Source: Ruminococcaceae bacterium UBA5408
GTDB lineage: Bacteria; Bacillota; Clostridia; Oscillospirales; Acutalibacteraceae
Direction: 5' to 3'
DNA length: 7,954 nucleotides
Assembly (NCBI GenBank): GCA_002407645.1
Contig: DHNU01000054.1
Coordinates: 1 to 7,954, forward strand
The notes under the pieces were generated by a model. It had not been told where the DNA came from. It did no database searches and saw only the letters and a program-made list of their open reading frames with translations. Position 1 is the first letter of the stretch; each line of letters opens with the position of its first letter. The position numbers were made by a program, and so were the translations under genes. Shown in pieces: positions 1 to 5,405 of the stretch.

Positions 1-1067
1 TCATCCATTTCTTTGATAAGCTTAAACTGGGTGCGGCAGCGGTCTAAATTATGTTCTTCACGCTGAGTCTTAAAGTACACGTCGCCGGATAAGTAATCGG
101 TTAGAAAACGCATTCCGCATTCAAGCGTCATCATTCTTGAACCTTCCGGTAAATATTCAATTTCAGCATCGGTAAGCACTCCCCCCGCTGTATTAAGGAA
201 ACCTTCTGTGTATGCTTTAAAAAGTTCAATGTCAAAATGAACCTTTGAAAGGTCTTTTTCGTCCTCATCTGCCGTACTTGCACCGAAACGTATGGAGTCG
301 CCAAAGTCATAAAGCGAAAGTCCGGGCATTACAGTGTCAAGGTCTATAACGCATATTCCTTTACCCGTTTTTTTGTCCATAAGTATATTATTTAGTTTTG
401 TATCGTTATGCGTAACTCTCAACGGAAGTTGTCCTTTATTTTGCATATCAACCAATGTATGAGTGAATTCTTCATTTTTCAGAACAAAGTTAATTTCATC
501 ATGGACATTTTTTGCTCTGCCCTTTACATCAGCTGACAGCGCTTCTTTAAACTGACGAAAGCGGCTTGGCGTATCGTGAAACAAAGGTATGGTTTCGTGA
601 AGTGAACTTGCGGGGTAGTCTGCAAGCAAAAGCTGGAACTTGCCGAATGCGCATGCCGAATTATAGAAATCTTTTTTATTTCTTACCGCCTGCAGAGTTA
701 CAGCGTCTTCTATAAACAAAAAAGCACGCCAATATCCGCTATCTTCGTCAACAAAGTAGAATTTACCGTCCAAAGCCGGAACAAGGTTTAAGGTTTCTCG
801 ATATGGGTCGCCGCCGGCATTTGAAATTGCATCATAAAGATACTGAGTAACACCTTGAATATTCTCCATAAGTTCTACGGGTTTTTTAAATACATTTGTA
901 TTAATGCGCTGAAGTATATATCGATGTGCCTGCTCCTCCTCTTGATAGAAAACAGAAAAGGTGTCGTTGATATGACCGTTTCCATATGGGAGCATTCCGA
1001 CAAACTCGCCTTTAAACTGAAAATTCTCGGATATTTGGGGTAAAAATTCTTCTTTTATCGCTTTCAT
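1..1067 (-). CDS. NahK-like N-acetylhexosamine 1-kinase (3' end cut off by window edge)
   Basis: Cytoplasmic sugar kinase of the aminoglycoside-phosphotransferase fold, closest in pattern to NahK (N-acetylhexosamine 1-kinase, ATP + GlcNAc/GalNAc to sugar 1-phosphate). I read 355 codons before the window edge. NahK proteins are about 360 residues, so only a few residues and the stop are missing. Seen in the translation: RYILQRIN near 49-56; the Brenner-type catalytic motif HNDTKLNN at 220-227, fitting HxDxxxxN with D222 as likely base and N227 as metal ligand; IDLDTVMPG at 241-249 as the second metal site; and YDFGDSIRF at 253-261. The start ATG follows GGGAGGAAAA (1080-1071) and overlaps the upstream stop by one base, so translation is probably coupled. 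Relatives are sometimes mislabelled mucin desulfatase. The family call is firm; the exact sugar is inferred. Confidence 0.85.
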   Translation of the reverse strand, partial: MKAIKEEFLPQISENFQFKGEFVGMLPYGNGHINDTFSVFYQEEEQAHRYILQRINTNVFKKPVELMENIQGVTQYLYDAISNAGGDPYRETLNLVPALDGKFYFVDEDSGYWRAFLFIEDAVTLQAVRNKKDFYNSACAFGKFQLLLADYPASSLHETIPLFHDTPSRFRQFKEALSADVKGRAKNVHDEINFVLKNEEFTHTLVDMQNKGQLPLRVTHNDTKLNNILMDKKTGKGICVIDLDTVMPGLSLYDFGDSIRFGASTADEDEKDLSKVHFDIELFKAYTEGFLNTAGGVLTDAEIEYLPEGSRMMTLECGMRFLTDYLSGDVYFKTQREEHNLDRCRTQFKLIKEMD

Positions 1068-1990
1068 TATTTTTCCTCCCATAATTTTTGGGGATAAATA
1101 CCCTGTTTTCTCATATTGCGTATAGCTTCGACAACAACAGGCTTATCTTCTCTGTATGTAACACCGTACCATTTATCGGTTGAAGGAAGGACTTTTACTG
1201 TTGCTTTATCGTTTTCCAAAAGTTCACCGACAACAGAGGGAAGGAAAAATTCTGATTTTAAAGGATTCTCTTTTAGTGCTTTTTCTAAAAATGCGGGGAA
1301 ACGCTCCGCTATTTCTTTTAAAATACTTTCGGAAAATCCCCATAAATTCATTGAAACCGTACTTCCCTGCGGAATGGTAACCCATGTTTTTCCGTCTTCC
1401 GTATATTGGGCTTTACCGTTTCTTTTTTCTATGTGAGTGCGTTCGCAGATATCTTTAAGATATCCGTCTTCGGAAGTTACACAGACACCCCTTGCAACAT
1501 GGCCGTGGTCAATCAGCGTATTTTCCAAAGTATAACCTACCATTGCATAACGGTACTTTTCGTCGTCATTACTGTGGAGAAGATAGTTGTAAATCAGCTT
1601 AAAAGCATCTTTCCCGTAGTAATCGTCTGAGTTGATGACTGCAAACGGTGCATCTATCAAATCGCGGCAGCAAAATATTGCATTTGCAGTACCCCAAGGC
1701 TTTTTACGTCCTTCAGGGGCAGAATATCCACAAGGAAGAGAGTTTACATCCTGATATGCATATTTAACATCGACTATCTTAGAAATTCTGTCACCTATTA
1801 TTTCTTTAAAATCAGCCTCAATTGATTTTTTAATTAAAAACACAACTTTTTTAAATCCGGCATTTATAGCATCATAGAGAGAAAAATCAATAATTATTTC
1901 TCCGTTGTCACCGACCGGGTCTATTTGTTTCGGCCCGCCATATCTGCTTCCCATTCCGGCGGCCATTACAACTAATATAGGTTCTTTCAT
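1067..1990 (-). CDS. Sugar-1-phosphate nucleotidyltransferase (NTP_transferase family)
   Basis: A 307-residue cytoplasmic enzyme expected to join a sugar 1-phosphate to a nucleotide (probably UTP), giving NDP-sugar and pyrophosphate. The N-terminal signature MAAGMGSRYGGPKQ (9-22) is the nucleotide-binding G-x-G-x-R...PK loop. PWGTANAI (98-105) and NSDDYYG (120-126, acidic pair D122/D123 for metal) form the rest of the active site, and SMNLWGF (213-219) matches the sugar-binding strand. The frame runs open upstream to 2098, but the start is placed at the ATG at 1990, because AGGAG (2004-2000) lies 9 bases ahead and the homologous sequence begins there. Its stop overlaps the kinase start (TAATG), so the kinase product is its likely substrate, e.g. 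GlcNAc-1-P or GalNAc-1-P. It could instead act on Glc-1-P or Gal-1-P; motifs do not settle this. Confidence 0.85.
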   Translation of the reverse strand: MKEPILVVMAAGMGSRYGGPKQIDPVGDNGEIIIDFSLYDAINAGFKKVVFLIKKSIEADFKEIIGDRISKIVDVKYAYQDVNSLPCGYSAPEGRKKPWGTANAIFCCRDLIDAPFAVINSDDYYGKDAFKLIYNYLLHSNDDEKYRYAMVGYTLENTLIDHGHVARGVCVTSEDGYLKDICERTHIEKRNGKAQYTEDGKTWVTIPQGSTVSMNLWGFSESILKEIAERFPAFLEKALKENPLKSEFFLPSVVGELLENDKATVKVLPSTDKWYGVTYREDKPVVVEAIRNMRKQGIYPQKLWEEK

Positions 1991-1999
1991 ATTGCATAT

Positions 2000-2004
2000 C
2001 TCCT
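2000..2004 (-). promoter_or_regulatory. Ribosome binding site that sets the nucleotidyltransferase start
   Basis: AGGAG on the minus strand, 9 bases before the ATG at 1990. It favours this start over the upstream in-frame ATG at 2098, which would add 36 residues unlike the family and would lie inside the T-tract of the araC terminator. Confidence 0.8.
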
Positions 2005-2007
2005 TTT

Positions 2008-2095
2008 CAAATCTAACCCTTATCTCTATATTAGCCTGCTGACAGCATGAAATAAATATCTTTTCAGCCACAATATTTGCACAAAATATCACATA
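2008..2095 (-). promoter_or_regulatory. Probable promoter region of the nucleotidyltransferase-kinase pair
   Basis: A promoter is expected here because a strong terminator lies just upstream and the two enzymes need their own transcript. The best -10 candidate is TAATAT at 2033-2028, but no good -35 stands 16-18 bases ahead, so the promoter may need an activator. A TTTTGT motif at 2086-2081 has a variant TATTGT 11 bases (about one helical turn) further on. These could be activator half-sites, for example for the adjacent AraC-type protein, but this is weak and unproven. Confidence 0.3.
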
Positions 2096-2126
2096 CAAAA
2101 AGACCTGCGGAATTTTCCGCAGGTCT
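2096..2126 (-). terminator. Intrinsic terminator of the araC-type gene
   Basis: A perfect GC-rich inverted repeat (2101-2126; arms AGACCTGCGG and CCGCAGGTCT around an AATTTT/AAAATT centre) is followed on the minus strand by a run of five T. The hairpin overlaps the last two bases of the araC stop codon (TAG at 2127-2125), so termination occurs immediately after the gene. On the plus strand there is no T-run after the stem, so it acts leftward only. Confidence 0.92.
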
Positions 2127-3042
2127 ACGATTGCTTTTCTATTATTATTGGACGTTTTTTTTGTTTTTCTGTATGGAGTTTTACGGAGGAAGAATATTCA
2201 GACGGAGTCATTCCCGTTACTTTTTTGAAGTGCCTTGAAAAATAATATACCGAAGAATATCCGAGTTCATTGGATATTTGCGTAAAATTTTTCAAACCCT
2301 CCCGTATTTTTTGCTTGGCACAGTCAATCCTCAGTTTACCGAAGTATTCCATAACTCCGCCGCCCGTTTTTTGGTTGAATATCTTTTGTAGGTACGACCT
2401 ACAGCACATATTGTCGCGGCAAACATCATTTAAAGTTATTTTATTTGAAATATTATCGGATAAATAAGCTGTAACTTTTGAAAAAGTGCCTTCATCGGAT
2501 TTTTCGGTTATATTTGAAGTGACTTTTTCATTTAGATTATTTGAATTTCTTATTAAACTGATAAGCATCAGTTCGAGGCATACCTTAATAATCTGTTCGC
2601 ACGCAAAACCTCTGCGGCTGCTGCGTTTAAGTTCTTTTAAATCAGGGTCATTTAAGTTAGACGAAAAAGCAGTGTCAGCTTCGGTAATTATCTTTCCGAG
2701 AAGGTCGCACTCATAATTATTAATATGTAAAATTTTATTATCAAAAAAGTGTATGGCAGAAGAACTGCATTTGAAAGATATCACTACAAGATTTGGCGCA
2801 ATAACACCGTTTGCCCAAAGTCTGTGAAATTCGTAGGGCTTGTGAAAAATAATATCGCCTTTATTAAGCACATAATCGATGTCACCGGCGGTAACCTCTA
2901 CTTCTCCTTTGTCAACGTAAAGAAATTCCCAAAACCCGTGGGATTCTCCCGGAAAATAGAAATCGCTGTTATATTCAAAATAGTGTACTGTAATTATTTC
3001 ATTGATAACTATTTCCTGTTTTAAATAAGTACTTGTAAACAC
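2125..3042 (-). CDS. AraC-family transcriptional regulator with N-terminal cupin sensor
   Basis: A 305-residue DNA-binding regulator. The N-terminal part (about residues 15-95) is an AraC-type cupin: FWEFLYVDKGEVEV, then LNKGDIIFHKPYEFH, the usual ligand-binding barrel with GD and P-x-x-x-H turns. The C-terminal part (about 190-285) has the two helix-turn-helix units of the AraC/XylS fold; the second carries FTQISNELGYSSVYYFSRHFKK followed by TGMTPSEY, a textbook match. The first HTH holds an unusual cysteine group (C208, C213, C214). A basic tail of about 18 residues follows. Start: a TTG at 3081 would give 13 more residues but has no ribosome site and is almost at the predicted transcription start. 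The GTG at 3042 sits 7 bases after GGGGG. The next genes downstream are sugar-salvage enzymes, so a sugar ligand is plausible. The target genes are unknown. Confidence 0.92.
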   Translation of the reverse strand: MFTSTYLKQEIVINEIITVHYFEYNSDFYFPGESHGFWEFLYVDKGEVEVTAGDIDYVLNKGDIIFHKPYEFHRLWANGVIAPNLVVISFKCSSSAIHFFDNKILHINNYECDLLGKIITEADTAFSSNLNDPDLKELKRSSRRGFACEQIIKVCLELMLISLIRNSNNLNEKVTSNITEKSDEGTFSKVTAYLSDNISNKITLNDVCRDNMCCRSYLQKIFNQKTGGGVMEYFGKLRIDCAKQKIREGLKNFTQISNELGYSSVYYFSRHFKKVTGMTPSEYSSSVKLHTEKQKKRPIIIEKQS

Positions 3043-3049
3043 AATAATA

Positions 3050-3054
3050 CCCCC
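3050..3054 (-). promoter_or_regulatory. Ribosome binding site that sets a GTG start for the AraC-type gene
   Basis: GGGGG on the minus strand, 7 bases before GTG at 3042. No Shine-Dalgarno sequence precedes the alternative TTG at 3081. Confidence 0.7.
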
Positions 3055-3092
3055 GATTTCGGACTGCACTTTAAATTGCAATTATTATCATT

Positions 3093-3103
3093 ATTATACC
3101 ATA
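3093..3103 (-). promoter_or_regulatory. Extended -10 promoter for the AraC-type gene
   Basis: Minus-strand TATGGTATAAT is a perfect TATAAT preceded by the TG-n extension. The hexamer 17 bases upstream (ATAGTT) is a poor -35, which fits an extended -10 promoter. Predicted transcription start is near 3086, giving a leader of roughly 44 bases to the GTG. Confidence 0.7.
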
Positions 3104-3230
3104 TGTTTTATTTTAAACTATAATATAAAAAGGTAAAAGCTTTTTAGTCTATAAGTAAGATATTGGATTAAAGTTAGTGGCTCCACAGCGAAACTACATA
3201 TACAGCCGCTTTTGGTAACATATTTGATAC
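3104..3230. other. Central part of divergent intergenic region, no gene seen
   Basis: The full gap between the two divergent starts is about 250 bases. Apart from the two promoters I find no open frame of note, no terminator and no riboswitch-like structure. Small symmetries are present: a short GTGG-CT-CCAC repeat at 3177-3186 and TAACA-N10-TGTTA at 3216-3235. The latter lies next to the rightward promoter and could be an operator. Confidence 0.5.
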
Positions 3231-3259
3231 TGTTAATTTTAATCATAAAATGTTATAAT
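3231..3259 (+). promoter_or_regulatory. Probable promoter of the lipoprotein-two-component operon
   Basis: TGTTATAAT at 3251-3259 is an extended -10 (TG-n-TATAAT). With a 17-base spacer the -35 position is TGTTAA (3231-3236), a poor match, so an activator may be needed. An overlapping alternative is TTGATA (3224-3229) with 16 bases to TAAAAT (3246-3251). Either gives a short leader of about 30-40 bases ending in AGAAAGGTG ahead of the ATG at 3294. Confidence 0.6.
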
Positions 3260-3293
3260 AAATAATCAGTATATTAAAGAAAGGTGTGGTGAA

Positions 3294-4631
3294 ATGAAGA
3301 TAAAAGCTATAGCGGCCGCACTTATAATGTCTTTTATGCTGTCCGGCTGTTCTTTTATCGGCTTTGATGCACAGACTCTTATGCACCCGCCTAGGCCGAC
3401 AGGCGAAAAGGCAGATATCCACACTTTACTCGTTAAAAAAGGCGGGGAAGATATTACACTGAAATATCCGCAAAACGGAGATTACCGTTCAGCTATAATT
3501 ACACATGATTTATGTGGAGATTATAACGAAGAAGCGCTTGCAATTTACCAAAAAGGCGACGAAAGTTCAGGAACTAATATAATGTTCATGAAAAAAGACG
3601 GTAAATGGCAGGATATGGGTATGTACAATAATTCCGCCGCCCAAGTTGATAAAGTATGTTTTGGTGATTTGAACGGTGATAATAAAGACGAAGTTATTGT
3701 AGGTTGGGGAAGCAGTCTTAACAATACGAGTACGATTTCGGTTTACTATTATAAAAACGGTAAAATGAATGAGCTTAAAACCGAACAAGGATATACGGAG
3801 CTTGCCGTAATGGATTTTGACGGTGATAAAATGCATGAAATTTTTACAGCAAATGTAAGCGTAGGGGAAAAACCCGCTTCAGCCCAGCTTTTCCGTGCAA
3901 AACAAGACCACCTTGAAATGATGGATTCTTGTCCATTGGACAGCGGTGTTACGAAATATGCATCAGTTCAGACCGGGCTTATTAACGAGAAACAAACCGG
4001 AATTATTCTTGACGGAATGAAGAGCGCCGATACTCTTGTAACGGAACTGATATACTGGGACAATAACGAAAAGAGTTTAAAATCACCGTTTTTTGATTTG
4101 TACACAAAATCAGCCGACTATACGAAAAGAAATACTTCTGTTGTATCAAAAGACATTAACGGCGATAAAATTATAGAATTTCCTATAGTAAATCTTATGC
4201 CCGGCTACAACGAAAAAGTTACCGACGATTCTGCTTATGTTACGAACTGGAACCGCTATGATACAAGGTCAAATACTTTTGTACGCGCTATGAGCATGGT
4301 CCTCAATTATTCCGATGGATATTGGTTTTTAATCCCGGACATATGGCGCGGCAAAGTTACCACAAAAACGGATACAACAAAGCGTATGATTACATTTTAC
4401 GAATGGGTATCTTCTGACAAAAACCCAAACGGCGCTATAGGTGCGGCTCTTTTAAAAATCCAGGTGTTTTCGGATGTTGAATGGGAAAACGGAAAAGGTA
4501 CAACCGGTTTTTATAAACTTCTTGATTCAGACAATATGGTATTTGCGGCAAACAGTCCTTCGCCAAACAACAGTCTTTCGTTAAATTCCGGTGATGTAAA
4601 AAATAGTTTTAAACTTATAAGCCACGAATAA
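3294..4631 (+). CDS. Surface lipoprotein with FG-GAP/VCBS-like DxDxDxxxE loops, function unknown
   Basis: A 445-residue secreted lipoprotein. Residues 1-19 are a type II signal peptide: lysines at 2 and 4, a hydrophobic core, and the lipobox LSGC with C19 as the lipid-bearing residue, so the mature protein should sit on the outer face of the membrane. Three clear acidic loops follow, each D-x-D/N-x-D-x3-E: D125-E133 (GDLNGDNKDE), D174-E182 (MDFDGDKMHE) and D287-E295 (KDINGDKIIE). A degenerate one lies at D72-E80. Each is followed by a hydrophobic strand, the pattern of calcium-binding FG-GAP/VCBS beta-propeller blades. I recognise no enzyme motif. The C-terminal third (about 300-445) has no motif I know. 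The gene leads an operon, 21 bases ahead of a response regulator and its kinase, so an accessory sensing role for the kinase is a fair inference, not shown. Confidence 0.85.
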   Translation: MKIKAIAAALIMSFMLSGCSFIGFDAQTLMHPPRPTGEKADIHTLLVKKGGEDITLKYPQNGDYRSAIITHDLCGDYNEEALAIYQKGDESSGTNIMFMKKDGKWQDMGMYNNSAAQVDKVCFGDLNGDNKDEVIVGWGSSLNNTSTISVYYYKNGKMNELKTEQGYTELAVMDFDGDKMHEIFTANVSVGEKPASAQLFRAKQDHLEMMDSCPLDSGVTKYASVQTGLINEKQTGIILDGMKSADTLVTELIYWDNNEKSLKSPFFDLYTKSADYTKRNTSVVSKDINGDKIIEFPIVNLMPGYNEKVTDDSAYVTNWNRYDTRSNTFVRAMSMVLNYSDGYWFLIPDIWRGKVTTKTDTTKRMITFYEWVSSDKNPNGAIGAALLKIQVFSDVEWENGKGTTGFYKLLDSDNMVFAANSPSPNNSLSLNSGDVKNSFKLISHE

Positions 4632-4652
4632 TTTTGATTTGGGGGAGCAGAC

Positions 4653-5357
4653 ATGAAAAATATCCTTGTTGCCGAAGATGAACAGGCAATTCGAGAATTT
4701 GTAATTATCAATTTAAAACGTGCCGGATATAATCCGTTAGAGGCTTCAAATGGAGAACAGGCACTGGAAGTTTATGAACGCGAAGTCGGCAATATAGATG
4801 TTGCCATACTCGATATTATGATGCCGGGAAAATATGACGGACTTGCGGTTTGCAAACAATTGCGCGAAAAAAGCGGTTCAATAGGAATAATTCTTTTGAC
4901 TGCAAAAACGCAGGAAATGGATAAAGTCAGCGGGCTTATGATGGGTGCGGACGATTATGTAACAAAGCCGTTCAGCCCCAGTGAACTTGTTGCAAGGGTT
5001 GACGCAGTGTACCGCCGCGTTGCTTTGGAACAAATGAGAGATGAAAACAACTTTAAAGAAGAAATACGTTCTGGCGACTTTTCGCTTAACCTCAGAAGCA
5101 GGACACTTATGAAAAAAGGAACTGCAATAGAACTTACACAGGTTGAATTCCAAATAATGGAGTGCTTTTTTTCTAACCCGGGGACAGCGCTTGACCGTAC
5201 GGAAATTTTACAACATGTGTGGGGCGAACAATATTACGGCGAAGAAAAAATAGTAGATGTTAATATCCGCCGTTTGAGAATGAAAATTGAAGACGAACCG
5301 TCTAATCCAACCCACATTATAACGGTTTGGGGATTGGGCTATAAGTGGGAGGCATAA
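4653..5357 (+). CDS. OmpR/PhoB-family response regulator
   Basis: A 234-residue cytoplasmic transcription factor that should be phosphorylated by the kinase encoded next. The receiver domain (1-120) has the acidic pair E8/D9, the phospho-acceptor D54 in LDIMMPG, T83 in LLTAK, and the K105-P pair in DYVTKPF. The winged-helix output domain (about 136-232) shows ELTQVEFQIM, DRTEILQHVWG, VDVNIRRLRMKIE and the terminal ITVWGLGYKW hairpin, all typical of the OmpR/PhoB class. The ATG follows GGGGGAG (4641-4647) at a spacing of 5 bases. It lies 21 bases after the lipoprotein gene with no terminator between, so the two are co-transcribed. Members of this class bind direct repeats near -35 boxes and often control their own operon. 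Targets are unknown. Confidence 0.96.
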   Translation: MKNILVAEDEQAIREFVIINLKRAGYNPLEASNGEQALEVYEREVGNIDVAILDIMMPGKYDGLAVCKQLREKSGSIGIILLTAKTQEMDKVSGLMMGADDYVTKPFSPSELVARVDAVYRRVALEQMRDENNFKEEIRSGDFSLNLRSRTLMKKGTAIELTQVEFQIMECFFSNPGTALDRTEILQHVWGEQYYGEEKIVDVNIRRLRMKIEDEPSNPTHIITVWGLGYKWEA

Positions 5358-5379
5358 TACTTAAATTTATAAGTATTAT
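5354..5379 (+). repeat. AT-rich hairpin between response regulator and kinase genes
   Basis: A perfect 10-base inverted repeat (ATAATACTTA and TAAGTATTAT) with a 6-base loop AATTTA. Its left arm contains the response-regulator stop codon. There is no T-run after it and the stem is almost all A-T, so it is not a convincing terminator. It could be an mRNA stability or processing element that sets different amounts of regulator and kinase, or a protein-binding palindrome. Confidence 0.6.
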
Positions 5380-5392
5380 ATAACAAAGTGAA

Positions 5393-5398
5393 GGGGAG
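5393..5398 (+). promoter_or_regulatory. Ribosome binding site that sets a GTG start for the kinase
   Basis: GGGGAG lies 7 bases before GTG at 5406. The upstream in-frame GTG at 5388 has no Shine-Dalgarno sequence and would place this purine run inside the coding region. Confidence 0.75.
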
Positions 5399-5405
5399 AA
5401 AAAGT

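Noticed and set aside
855..1043. Small rightward reading frame of 62 codons
   Set aside because: It lies antisense to the well-supported sugar kinase and has no recognisable protein pattern. The same holds for the other short antisense frames across the window.
1991..2098. N-terminal extension of the nucleotidyltransferase to an ATG at 2098
   Set aside because: The added 36 residues are unlike the family, the ATG would lie at the araC terminator, and a good Shine-Dalgarno site precedes the inner ATG at 1990.
2101..2126. Bidirectional terminator at the araC end
   Set aside because: The stem is symmetric, but only the minus strand has a following T-tract, and no rightward gene ends here.
3043..3081. 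TTG start at 3081 for the AraC-type protein
   Set aside because: There is no ribosome site and it is only about 5 bases from the predicted transcription start; GTG at 3042 has GGGGG at ideal spacing.
3104..3230. Riboswitch or small RNA in the divergent gap
   Set aside because: Most of this stretch lies upstream of both predicted transcription starts, and I see no strong stems or terminator within it.
3666..4178. Dockerin or EF-hand reading of the DxNGD loops in the lipoprotein
   Set aside because: Dockerins have two 12-residue loops in tandem each followed by a helix. Here single loops are about 50 or more residues apart and lead into beta-like hydrophobic strands, fitting FG-GAP/VCBS blades better.
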